Position numbers and translations under genes: made by a program
Shown here: piece after piece, positions 44,904 to 52,825 of the stretch
Layout: every line of letters begins with the position of its first letter
Numbering within the stretch: position 1 is the first letter of the stretch
Origin: Pseudonocardiaceae bacterium
Lineage (GTDB): Bacteria > Actinomycetota > Actinomycetes > Mycobacteriales > Pseudonocardiaceae
DNA length: 55,182 nt
Direction: 5' to 3'
Assembly: GCA_009379845.1 (NCBI GenBank)
Contig: WHSZ01000037.1
Span: 1 to 55,182 of the forward strand
Notes under the pieces: generated by a model
Database searches by the model: none
The model's input: the letters and a program-made list of their open reading frames with translations, nothing else
What the model was told of the DNA's origin: nothing

Positions 44904-45683
44904 ATGTCGCTGCTGTCCGAACTGCTCACCGCGATCAGCACGAAACGTGTCGAGGTCGTCGATCTGACCGCGCCGCTGACGCCGAACACGCCCGTGCTAC
45001 AGCTGCCGGAACCGTTCTCCAACACGATTTCCTTCCAGCTCGAGGAGATCAGCCGGTACGACGAGCGCGGCCCTCGCTGGTACTGGAACAACATCCACAC
45101 CGGCGAGCACACCGGCACGCACGTCGACGCGCCGAATCACTGGATCTCCGGCAAGGACGGGCCGGATGTCGCGCAGCTCCCGCTCGGCACGCTGATCGGT
45201 CCCGCCGTGGTACTCGACGTGACCGACCGGGCAGCCGAAGATCCCGACTTCCTGCTGGAGATCGACGATGTGCGGCGGTGGGAAGCCGAGCACGGGGCGC
45301 TGCCGGACGGCGGCTGGCTGCTCTACCGGACCGGCTGGGACACCCGCTCCGGAAACGCGGGCGAGTTCCTGAACGCCGACGAGAAAGGCTCACACACGCC
45401 CGGCATTTCCGCCGAGTGTGCGCGCTGGCTCGCCGATGAGACACCGCTCGCCGGGCTCGGTGTGGAGACGGTTGGCACCGACGCCGGTGGCGCGCCCGCG
45501 CTCGATCCGCCGTTCCCGTGCCACGAGTTGCTGCTCGGCGCCGGCAAGTGCGGGCTGACACAGCTGCAGAACCTGGCGAAACTGCCCCCAACCGGTTCGG
45601 TCATCGTGGTCTCTCCGTTGCCGATCGTCGGCGGCTCCGGCAGCCCGGCGCGCGCACTCGCGCTGGTGGAACGCGATGGCTGA
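44904..45683 (+). CDS. Cyclase-family hydrolase (kynurenine formamidase/isatin hydrolase-like)
   Basis: 259 residues. The family's metal motif HxGTHxDxPxH is present as HTGTHVDAPNHW (about 75-86), and a downstream PFPCHELLLGAG segment gives a further ligand. Known members are KynB, which hydrolyses N-formylkynurenine, and isatin hydrolase. Both lead to anthranilate. AGGAGG precedes the ATG and the stop overlaps the next gene by 8 bases. A nearby kynureninase remnant favours the kynurenine reading historically, while the TPP partner favours isatin or another alpha-keto amide. Confidence 0.82.
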   Translation: MSLLSELLTAISTKRVEVVDLTAPLTPNTPVLQLPEPFSNTISFQLEEISRYDERGPRWYWNNIHTGEHTGTHVDAPNHWISGKDGPDVAQLPLGTLIGPAVVLDVTDRAAEDPDFLLEIDDVRRWEAEHGALPDGGWLLYRTGWDTRSGNAGEFLNADEKGSHTPGISAECARWLADETPLAGLGVETVGTDAGGAPALDPPFPCHELLLGAGKCGLTQLQNLAKLPPTGSVIVVSPLPIVGGSGSPARALALVERDG

Positions 45684-47325
45684 GCAGACCGTCGCGTGGC
45701 TGGTCGGCCGCACGGTGGCCGAGCTCGGCGCGGCACGCGTGTTCGGCGTTGTCGGCAGCGGGAACTTCGAGTTCACCAACGCGTTGCGGGCGCACGGGGT
45801 GCCATTCGTGGCCACCCGGCACGAAGCGGGCGCGGCAACGATGGCGGACGCGTTCGCCCGGATGAGCGAGCGGCTGGCGGTGGTATCCACGCACCAGGGA
45901 TGCGGGTTGACGAACGCGCTCACCGGGATCAGCGAAGCGGCCAAGAGCCGCACCCCGCTGCTGGTGCTCACCGCGGACACCCCGGGAGCCGCCGTGCTCG
46001 GGAACTTCCGGATCGACCAGGACGCCGCGGTGCGGGCGGTCGGAGCGGTGCCGGAGCGGGTGCACTCGGCCGCCTCCGCCGCGACCGACACGGTGCGGGC
46101 CTGCCGCACCGCCGTGCACGAGCGGCGCACGGTGGTGCTGAGCGTCCCGCTTGACGTGCAGGCACAGTACGTCGAGCAGACCACCGCGAAGGGCTTCGCT
46201 GAGCTGAAGCAACCACACGCGGTGCGTCCGGATCCGGCTTCGGTTGCCGAACTCGCGGAGCTGATCGCGGGAGCGCGGCGGCCAGTGTTCGTCGCGGGCC
46301 GGGGTGCGCGTGGCGCGCGCGACCAGCTGCGCTCCCTCGGGCACGCGGCCGGCGCGCTGCTCGCCACCTCCGCCGTCGCGACCGGGTTGTTCCACGACGA
46401 CCCGTGGTCGCTCGGCATCTCCGGCGGCTTCGCCTCACCACTGGCCGCGGAGCTGATCTCCGGCGCCGACGTGATCGTCGGCTGGGGGTGCGCGCTGAAC
46501 ATGTGGACCATGCGGCACGGCAAGCTTATCGCCGCGGATACCCGGGTCGCGCAGGTCGACGTGGACGCAGCCGCGCTGGGGGCACACCGGCCGGTGGACG
46601 TCGGGGTGCTCGGCGACGTCGCGCTGACCGCCGCCGATGTGCACACGGAGCTGGTCGCGCGTGGACCAGCGCGCACCGGCTACCGCGAGCCGCGGGTGCG
46701 CACCCGGATCGCCGAACGCGCCGCGTGGCGCCACGAGCCCTACACCGAGTTCGGGCAGGACCGGCACATCGATCCACGGACGTTGAGCATCCGGCTGGAC
46801 GATCTGCTGCCCGCGGAGCGGATCGTCGCCGTCGATTCGGGCAACTTCATGGGATACCCGAGCGCGTACCTCACCGTCCCGGACCAGTACGGGTTCTGCT
46901 TCACTCAGGCGTTCCAGTCGATCGGGCTCGGGCTGGCCACCGCGATCGGTGCGGCGCTGGCGCGCCCGGATCGGCTTCCGGTCGCCGCACTCGGCGACGG
47001 TGGGTTCCACATGAGCATCGCGGAGCTGGAGACCGTGGTGCGCCTCGGGCTGCCAATGCTGATCGTGGTGTACAACGACGCGGCGTTCGGCGCGGAGGTG
47101 CACCACTTCGGCCAGGACGCCGACCTGGAAACCGTGCGCTTCCCGGACACCGATATCGCGTCGATCGCGCGCGGGTTCGGTTGCGCGGGCGTGACCGTGC
47201 GGGAGCCGGCGGATCTGGACGCGGTGCGCGGCTGGCTGGACAACCCCGGCCACATGCCGCTGGTGGTGGACGCGAAGATCGCCAACGACGGTGGGTCGTG
47301 GTGGCTCGCCGAGGCGTTCCACTAA
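45676..47325 (+). CDS. Thiamine-pyrophosphate-dependent enzyme (acetolactate synthase/decarboxylase family)
   Basis: 549 residues. N-terminal glutamate motif RHEAGAATMADAFAR for TPP activation, central domain, and TPP-binding GDGGFHMSIAELETVVRLGLPMLIVVYND. Such proteins decarboxylate 2-oxo acids. After a RutA-like and an isatin-hydrolase-like enzyme, decarboxylation of an aryl 2-oxo acid such as isatinate is a reasonable inference. Overlaps the cyclase-family gene by 8 bases. Confidence 0.83.
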   Translation: MAEQTVAWLVGRTVAELGAARVFGVVGSGNFEFTNALRAHGVPFVATRHEAGAATMADAFARMSERLAVVSTHQGCGLTNALTGISEAAKSRTPLLVLTADTPGAAVLGNFRIDQDAAVRAVGAVPERVHSAASAATDTVRACRTAVHERRTVVLSVPLDVQAQYVEQTTAKGFAELKQPHAVRPDPASVAELAELIAGARRPVFVAGRGARGARDQLRSLGHAAGALLATSAVATGLFHDDPWSLGISGGFASPLAAELISGADVIVGWGCALNMWTMRHGKLIAADTRVAQVDVDAAALGAHRPVDVGVLGDVALTAADVHTELVARGPARTGYREPRVRTRIAERAAWRHEPYTEFGQDRHIDPRTLSIRLDDLLPAERIVAVDSGNFMGYPSAYLTVPDQYGFCFTQAFQSIGLGLATAIGAALARPDRLPVAALGDGGFHMSIAELETVVRLGLPMLIVVYNDAAFGAEVHHFGQDADLETVRFPDTDIASIARGFGCAGVTVREPADLDAVRGWLDNPGHMPLVVDAKIANDGGSWWLAEAFH

Positions 47326-47341
47326 CCGCAATATGGATGCA

Positions 47342-47873
47342 AATTGGGTCACCGGACGGCTTCCCACGCGCAGCAGCCTGGACAGCTCGTGCGCGCCGCC
47401 TCGCTCCACTCGCAACGAAAGCTGGCAACCCCGGCGGTGTGCCGCATCCCGCGGCGTGAGCACCCCGAGCGGGCGCGCCGGGACGATCTCGTCGACCAGC
47501 CGTTCGAGATAACCGGTCAACCGCAAACTCCGGGCTCGTAAGGTGTCCATCCCGACCTCGTCGAACATCGGCAGCGAGGTCCGCACCGGGCTCATCGCGA
47601 GGATGGCCGGGCAGGACAACGGCCATGCCTCCACAGTGGACGGCGGCCGGGACTCCGGTGCCATCTCGAACCGGGTGGCTTTCTCGGTGCCCCACCAGCC
47701 GTCGAACCGGGGCAAGCCCGGATCGCCCGGATGCCGCTCGTGTACGAATGCCCCGGCGACCGCCCCGGCCCGCCGTTGAGGTACTTGTAGGAACACCAGG
47801 CCGCGAAGTCCGCTCCCCAGTCATGCAGCCGCAACGGCACATTGCCTACCGCATGTGCCAGGTCCCAGCCGAC
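47342..47873 (-). pseudogene. kynU: Kynureninase remnant (both ends missing, one frameshift)
   Basis: Reading leftward, 47873-47763 encodes [19 protein letters not shown] and, further on, [11 protein letters not shown], the kynureninase PLP-lysine region. A one-base deletion at about 47762 shifts the frame. The match then continues as [52 protein letters not shown]-like and RGCQLSL segments in the other frame. N-terminal ~200 residues and the C-terminal end are absent. It cannot make active kynureninase. It lies convergent with and immediately behind the TPP gene. Confidence 0.82.
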
Positions 47874-47972
47874 TAAATAAACCCAGGTCATGAACGTATA
47901 AATGCACCCGATCATTCAGGAAAAAATGAAGAATGACTGAAATATTCTGCTCGGGAATGTTGATCCACTTCC

Positions 47973-49469
47973 CTAGGATTCCTCGCCACGCTTCAGGTCG
48001 TTGAACAGCTCGCGGAAGTCCGCGCCTGCCCTTGCGCCGTAGGTATCCAGCTCGTGTTCCAGCTCGGAGGCAACCATCAGCAGTGACGGGCGACTTCGCC
48101 GACCGTTCTGCAACGCATTGATGCCCAACGTAGCCGCTTCCTCGGTCTCGCCGCGCCGAGCGGCGATTACGGCTAGTGTCAAGTGGGCTTCGGCGTTGCG
48201 CATGGGCGCTACGAGCACGCCTTCCGAATTGACGCTGCGCCGGATGACCTCATCGGCGTTGCGCTTCGCGAGCTGGTCTTGCCCGACAATCCGGTACGTG
48301 TCCATTGCGTAGAAATCCCATTTATCGGGATCAACAACGAAGTGGTTTTCCGGCTTGTCCGGGTAGGGAATCCTGTCCAGCAACGCACTACCTTCTTCAA
48401 GCGCTTCGTGGACCTTTTCGGGCATTTGCATGCGCGCGTATGCCTTCGCCTGTTGACCGTAGAGCTGCACCGCAACGGAATGCGATGGTGCAGCAAGCGC
48501 GCCTGCTTCGGCGGCAGAGATGACCGCGCGGAAGTTGCCCGCAGTCAGGTTGAACCATGCGAGCATTTCGTGAGACCAACCCACGATCCCCGAATCTCCC
48601 GACTCCTTGCCCAGCTCCATTGCCATGCGCCGTGTCGCCTCAGCGGACCGCGCGTCACCAAGATCGTATTCGAGACAACCGACGAGCAGGGCCAGCATGC
48701 CTGCGTTGTTGAGCACGTCGCGATGCTGGGCAAGGGTAAGGCGGTTATCGAGTAACTCGGTCATCTTCCCGAGCCACTCCTTACCGGTCCTGATCAATTC
48801 GCTGGCGTCCGTGTGCGCGTAGTCGCAACACAACTGCTCGACCGTGATGTTAAGCGCGTCGATTGTTGAGGAGTCGATGGCCGATGCCCGCACACGTCGA
48901 AGCAATTCGAGTGTGTCCATGCCAGTGTTCGCGACGAGAATGTCATCCCGGGACTGAGGAACAATCAATCCGCCAGCATTAACATCATCAGCTGTGCGCG
49001 ATGGCGGCTTCAGTCGGCTTTGTCCGGCGAAATCGAACCACAGCATATGCTGTGGAAGGTGTAGGATCTTGGCGTAATTTCGCAGAGCCTCAAGATTCTG
49101 TTCTGGCTTGCCATTTTCGAGTTTGCTCACCTGAGCCTGCGTGAGACCTAGCCATCGTCCGAGAAGTTCCTGATTAAGAGCCTTGCCGAACAGTTGCAAA
49201 TGCAGTGGATAGTTTCGATATGCTTTGAAAACCTTGCCGATATGTTGACTCTCAAATGCTGCCCGAAATTCGTCCGTCTCGAAGAATTCGTTCCTGAGCT
49301 GAACCGGCGGGGTACGAAGTTGATCCCGTTGTTCCCTATGGCACCTGCTACACAGATGTGCCGTGTTGTCGGCCGCGAGCACAGTTGCGCAACCCTGGCA
49401 GCGACGAGCGTCGGACGTACCGCTCGACCGTCGCTGCGGTCCTGGAGAACCCATCCGTTCCCCCATCAA
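47973..49469 (-). CDS. XRE-type helix-turn-helix regulator with zinc motif and TPR region
   Basis: 498 residues. A CQGC...CSRC four-cysteine motif near the N-terminus (about 23-42) suggests a small zinc-binding element. A helix-turn-helix (LLGRWLGLTQAQVSKLENGK) follows at about 101-120, and the rest is TPR-like helices. This type of regulator is common in actinomycetes near specialised-metabolite or RiPP genes. It is divergent from the Imm1-like gene, and its base composition is less GC-rich than the catabolic genes. Confidence 0.85.
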   Translation of the reverse strand: MMGERMGSPGPQRRSSGTSDARRCQGCATVLAADNTAHLCSRCHREQRDQLRTPPVQLRNEFFETDEFRAAFESQHIGKVFKAYRNYPLHLQLFGKALNQELLGRWLGLTQAQVSKLENGKPEQNLEALRNYAKILHLPQHMLWFDFAGQSRLKPPSRTADDVNAGGLIVPQSRDDILVANTGMDTLELLRRVRASAIDSSTIDALNITVEQLCCDYAHTDASELIRTGKEWLGKMTELLDNRLTLAQHRDVLNNAGMLALLVGCLEYDLGDARSAEATRRMAMELGKESGDSGIVGWSHEMLAWFNLTAGNFRAVISAAEAGALAAPSHSVAVQLYGQQAKAYARMQMPEKVHEALEEGSALLDRIPYPDKPENHFVVDPDKWDFYAMDTYRIVGQDQLAKRNADEVIRRSVNSEGVLVAPMRNAEAHLTLAVIAARRGETEEAATLGINALQNGRRSRPSLLMVASELEHELDTYGARAGADFRELFNDLKRGEES

Positions 49470-49701
49470 GAGTCAAGCCGATATGCCTCTGACCAGCGTA
49501 CATAGGGTGACAGCCACCCACCAGCGGGTTGACTTGCGCTTGGCAGTGCGGCTCTGACCAGGCGTTATATCGACTTCGGCATGCAGCATTCCGAAGTCGA
49601 TATAGATCCGGGCCGCTGCGCGGCATGACGGTTGCTGCAGGCAGACCAGATCACTTCCTCATCAGCACACCACGCCCGCAACGGAGAACGGCGAACTGCA
49701 C
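49470..49701. other. Intergenic region with long inverted repeat
   Basis: 232 bases between the divergent XRE gene and the Imm1-like gene. Apart from the 14-bp inverted repeat listed separately, I see no gene here. Promoters for both genes must be inside it. Confidence 0.5.
49566..49604. repeat. Perfect 14-bp inverted repeat with 11-base spacer
   Basis: TATATCGACTTCGG (49566-49579) and CCGAAGTCGATATA (49591-49604) are exact reverse complements around an 11-base spacer. No T-run follows on either strand, so it is more likely an operator or an RNA hairpin than a terminator. It lies about 100 bases from each divergent start. Confidence 0.7.
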
Positions 49702-50142
49702 ATGATCGTCACAGCATCGCTCACCACCGGGGTAGCTCGGGTAACTCACGGAATGCTGACATCCACCCGTCTGATTGACGAGATTCTGCGGACTGACCAT
49801 AAAGGATGGGAAACCACACTGTCGGTCGGTGACGTTGAATTCCATCACACCAAGGACGGGCCGTTCCCCAATCATCAACTCCGAATCAGTGTCCGCCCCT
49901 CGGCAGGGTTAGCAGCTCTGAATTATATAGACCACGATGAGCCGCAGATGACAATCGCCAACTCGTACAACCCGAGACGCCCGTTACCCGACGTGGATCT
50001 GATTTTCAATGGCACCACTGGATCGGTATTTCCACGCACTGCGGCGATACCTATTACCGAGGCTCGTAAAGCGTTGATTGAATTGCTGGAAACGTGGAAA
50101 CGGCCGACGTGTATCGAATGGATGCCATACGACGCGTATTAA
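49702..50142 (+). CDS. Imm1-family immunity protein-like
   Basis: 146 residues resembling immunity protein Imm1 of polymorphic-toxin systems, mainly in the C-terminal block IPITEARKALIELLETWKRPTCIEW (Imm1 pattern: a proline-bounded helix then RPxxIxW). It would neutralise a deaminase or nuclease toxin delivered by another cell. I see no toxin gene beside it, so it is an orphan immunity gene or has been recruited to another job. Assignment rests on one motif region. Confidence 0.6.
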   Translation: MIVTASLTTGVARVTHGMLTSTRLIDEILRTDHKGWETTLSVGDVEFHHTKDGPFPNHQLRISVRPSAGLAALNYIDHDEPQMTIANSYNPRRPLPDVDLIFNGTTGSVFPRTAAIPITEARKALIELLETWKRPTCIEWMPYDAY

Positions 50143-50203
50143 CAAGTCCGCCCTGTACGAAGCAACAATTCTCATGATTCCCATGGCCAGAGGAACAATG
50201 ATC

Positions 50204-50503
50204 ATGTTGAGTGCCCGGAAGACCGTCCTGTCACTACTTGATCGGCTGCGGTGGCAGATCGATCCCTACACCTGGACCGTGGCCTGCCGAGACGAGCGCG
50301 GCCATCCTGCGCACATCGCGGTCACGTTCGCTGTGGATGGTGTGCGGCTAGAACCCTCTCAGCCAGGCCGGATGGTGCTGGAACCGCTTGCAGTCGGCGA
50401 CCTGCGCGGTGCCGTTCGGGATGCCCTCCTCCTGCGCGCCCAACTCGTCGAAGCGGAACACGACCCGCAGCCGCGCAACGCGTATCACGGGACGGCCGCC
50501 TGA
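50204..50503 (+). CDS. Conserved hypothetical protein
   Basis: 99 residues. AGAGGA lies 9 bases before the ATG at 50204; ATG at 50198 is an alternative. No recognised domain; one beta-rich segment (WTVACRDERGHPAHIAVTFAVDGVRLEP) and a helical C-terminus. The stop overlaps the next start. Apparently the first of several small co-directional genes leading to the graspetide genes. Confidence 0.55.
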   Translation: MLSARKTVLSLLDRLRWQIDPYTWTVACRDERGHPAHIAVTFAVDGVRLEPSQPGRMVLEPLAVGDLRGAVRDALLLRAQLVEAEHDPQPRNAYHGTAA

Positions 50504-50727
50504 TGGTCGCCCGGCAGGACCGCGAGCTACTGACACGACTCAGCCAGGTCAACCAGCAGGTGGGCGCGGCCGCGCTTGAGCTGCTGCACCGTCAGGACGG
50601 CGGCGAGCTTCCGGCGGAAGGTTTACGCGCGCTCGGCGAGCACCTGCGGCAGCTCACCGACGACCTGTTGGCGCGCGCCGATGAACTGGACGGGCGCGTG
50701 ATCGACGCCGAGCAACGGGACCCGTGA
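50503..50727 (+). CDS. Small helical hypothetical protein
   Basis: 74 residues, ATG within the TGATG overlap with the previous gene. The sequence is nearly all predicted amphipathic helix (DRELLTRLSQVNQQVGAAALELL, LRALGEHLRQLTDDLLARADEL), suggestive of a two-helix coiled-coil. Function unknown. Codon use and overlap support it as real. Confidence 0.55.
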   Translation: MVARQDRELLTRLSQVNQQVGAAALELLHRQDGGELPAEGLRALGEHLRQLTDDLLARADELDGRVIDAEQRDP

Positions 50728-50740
50728 CCGGTGGCCCACC

Positions 50741-50959
50741 GTGGACATGCACGAGGCGTGGCCTGGGCTGTTCACCAACCGCCTACTGCACTGGGTACGC
50801 CCGCACAACCGCACCCGGGTGCCGTCGCGGGGGCAGCGTCTCGGACTCGCCGAGTGTGGCGCGGTGTGCACTCCGCCAGGCGTCGCACCGCCCACGCGGC
50901 GCGAGCCGTGCCCCCAATGCTTCCCCACCCGACCCGACAACGGAGGTACCGATGGCTAA
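50741..50959 (+). CDS. Small cysteine-containing hypothetical protein
   Basis: 72 residues with four cysteines, the last two as CPQC. Aromatic-rich N-terminus (WPGLFTNRLLHWV). A zinc-ribbon-like or structural role is possible. Overlaps the next gene by 8 bases. I do not recognise a family, and coding status is moderately supported. Confidence 0.4.
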   Translation: MDMHEAWPGLFTNRLLHWVRPHNRTRVPSRGQRLGLAECGAVCTPPGVAPPTRREPCPQCFPTRPDNGGTDG

Positions 50960-51176
50960 CCACAACGACCTATCCAACGTGCTCTCACTCGCCCGGCTCC
51001 TGCAAGACGAACCGGTAACCGTCCACCGCGTACCCGACGGCTACCTCGACGTGCTACGCGGCAAGCGGGTCGTCGGCTCACTCGACGACGACGTAGTGGC
51101 CACGTTCCTAGCCGCCGCACCGGCCGCGCTGGTCGCAGCGCGAACCGCGCTGATCGTCACACCTCCCGACCCCTGA
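50952..51176 (+). CDS. Small hypothetical protein
   Basis: 74 residues from an ATG at 50952 with GGAGG five bases upstream, a strong RBS. Sequence ends in an alanine-rich helix (AAPAALVAARTALIV). No recognised domain. Part of the small-gene series. Confidence 0.5.
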   Translation: MANHNDLSNVLSLARLLQDEPVTVHRVPDGYLDVLRGKRVVGSLDDDVVATFLAAAPAALVAARTALIVTPPDP

Positions 51177-51717
51177 CACGACGCGCGATGCGTCCCGTTC
51201 GACCCCCGAAGCGGTGCCGACGCATGTGCCGTGAATGACACCAAGGATGTCTGCCGATCAACACTGGAGGTCCACGAAATCCTGCAGCGCATCGAGCGCA
51301 CCAGTGACCACCCACCGAAATTGACGCCCGCTGCGGCGAATGACCACCAAGCTGATGTAAGCGCTGACTGCCTCGACGGCCCTACCACCAAGTGCGCTGA
51401 ACCGACCTGGCACGCGCGTAATGATCTCCATCTGAGCAGGTCCATCCACCACCAATTGAAAAACGGTTCACACCACCTCTCGGTGCGGTCTTAACGGCGC
51501 AAGCTGCTCGCGTCTTCGCTCAGCAGCTCACCGATTTCGCCAACCGCGCCGAGACCGAGCGGTAAATGCCATGCCCAGCCCGATCGGCGATGGCCCAGGG
51601 TTGGTTGGGCTGGCCTCCAGCGGCGAGTGGGCAGCGTTGAGCGCGCTACCTCCAACGACGCTCCGCCGTTCGCTCGCCGCCCATCTACACGCCGCACCCC
51701 AGGGGAGGGCAGGCACC
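51177..51717. other. 541-base gap with no supported gene
   Basis: Several short open frames exist on both strands, but none has a good ribosome-binding site, recognisable domain or actinobacterial third-position bias. It may hold a decayed gene and the promoter for the gene at 51718. Confidence 0.4.
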
Positions 51718-52107
51718 ATGTTCAACGCCGCGTCAACGCTCGCGCTCACGCCGATCGACGACGGCGAACGCGAACATATCGAGGCGATCCAACGTTCCGT
51801 TGCTGCTGGGTTCGCGTTCCTACACCTGCGTGACCCGGACGGCGGCGCGGTCGCGGCGATCCATGCGGAACGCTGGCGCGACGGCACCGTCGACACCCAC
51901 ACGATCCAGAGCATGCGGCGCGCGGCTGCCGTGCGCTACCGCGTCGAGGACTACCCGAACGGCGCCGCGCTGTGGCAAACCTGCGGCACAGTCGCCGAAG
52001 TCGTCACCGAGCTGCTGGCGCTACCCCGGCACGGGATGCCCGGCGCGCCCACCCGCGCACACCGGCTCGCCGTCGCGTTCTCGCTGACCGAGGTGCAGAC
52101 ACCATGA
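51718..52107 (+). CDS. Conserved hypothetical protein upstream of the XRE fragment
   Basis: 129 residues from the ATG at 51718, with AGGGGAGG upstream. No recognised domain; a mixed alpha/beta sequence with FAFLHLRDPDGGAVAAIHAERWRDGTV in the middle. The stop overlaps the next start (ATGA). It forms a pair with the helix-turn-helix gene, a layout seen in actinobacterial small-protein/XRE pairs. Confidence 0.5.
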   Translation: MFNAASTLALTPIDDGEREHIEAIQRSVAAGFAFLHLRDPDGGAVAAIHAERWRDGTVDTHTIQSMRRAAAVRYRVEDYPNGAALWQTCGTVAEVVTELLALPRHGMPGAPTRAHRLAVAFSLTEVQTP

Positions 52108-52331
52108 CGGCAGCCGCAACAACTACCGCGCTCGTGCGCGCGCTCGGCCGTGAACTGCACACGATCCGGAAGCGGCAAGGAATGACGCGCGCGCAGCTCA
52201 TCGCCGAGATGGGCAGCCGCATCGCGACGCAAACCCTGGCGAGCTGGGAAGACGGCAGCGAGCCGATCTCGCCACACTGCGCAAAAGCGAACATGGACAC
52301 AGATCAACACGCGCGCGACACGCTCGACTGA
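52104..52331 (+). CDS. Short XRE helix-turn-helix protein, C-terminus lost
   Basis: 75 residues. A standard XRE domain starts normally (LVRALGRELHTIRKRQGMTRAQLIAEMGSR, IATQTLASWEDGS), but after the last DNA-contact helix the sequence turns into an unrelated polar tail (PHCAKANMDTDQHARDTLD) and stops. Related proteins continue for another 40-60 residues with VVRLVEICRALGV-like helices. I think the 3' part was lost by deletion or frameshift, so DNA binding may be impaired. Confidence 0.55.
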   Translation: MTAAATTTALVRALGRELHTIRKRQGMTRAQLIAEMGSRIATQTLASWEDGSEPISPHCAKANMDTDQHARDTLD

Positions 52332-52436
52332 CCACCGACACCAACGCCGCTACGGCACGCGAGTGAAAGGAGTTCCACGCCCACAGCCGACTACGTACAG
52401 TGCCCGCTCGTGTTCGACAAGGAAAGGACTGGAGAG

Positions 52437-52742
52437 ATGACCACGACACACGACCCGCTCGCCTCCGTCAGTGGGCAATTCGCCCTCGCAGGGTCCACGC
52501 CGACCCCACCCGCCGAGAAGCCGTCGCCGCTGCGCCCTTGGGGATTGCGGCACACCGAACCCGCACGCGGCGGCACCCCCATTCCGGAATGGACTTACGA
52601 CGCGGACCGGCAGATTGCCGTGGACAGTAACGGTCGGCCCCTGATTGAAGGGCCGGAGGCGAAGGGCCAACCGACGGCGAACACCACCACCCGCGTGGAC
52701 GGAGAGGACCCGCCGAGTTCAGAGGATTGGCACAACGACTGA
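52437..52742 (+). CDS. tgmA: Graspetide (imiditide-type) precursor peptide, TgmA-like
   Basis: 101 residues. Conserved leader motif PLRPWGLR (31-38) is characteristic of ATP-grasp-modified RiPP precursors. The C-terminal core (about 79-101) has hydroxyl donors TTT (83-85) and SS (94-95) and acidic acceptors E90, D91, E96, D97 for ester macrocycles, plus Asp-Gly at 88-89, a favourable aspartimide site for a PIMT-type enzyme. ATG at 52437 has AAGGA 8 bases upstream; the frame is open to 52410. The last base of its stop overlaps the next gene's ATG. Confidence 0.82.
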   Translation: MTTTHDPLASVSGQFALAGSTPTPPAEKPSPLRPWGLRHTEPARGGTPIPEWTYDADRQIAVDSNGRPLIEGPEAKGQPTANTTTRVDGEDPPSSEDWHND

Positions 52743-52825
52743 TGACCGTTCTCATCCTCGCCCCGGACTTCGACATCACGGCCGATCGCATGGTGGCCGC
52801 GCTGCAATAGCGTGACGCACCTGTC
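52742..52825 (+). other. 5' end of the graspetide ligase gene, interrupted by TAG
   Basis: From the ATG at 52742 the frame encodes MTVLILAPDFDITADRMVAA and two more residues, the expected first beta strand of TgmB-type ligases. An in-frame TAG follows at 52808-52810. Homology continues in the same frame past the stop (RDAPVVRMDTARFPRRARL). So this is a nonsense change, not a frameshift. Confidence 0.75.

Noticed and set aside
47880..47972. AT-rich patch as an insertion-sequence end or attachment site
   Set aside because: No inverted or direct repeat pair, no tRNA gene and no transposase or integrase gene could be found to support it.
51258..51455. Minus-strand 65-codon frame in the 51.2-51.7 kb gap
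   Set aside because: No RBS, no known domain and weak codon bias. Left as unassigned sequence.
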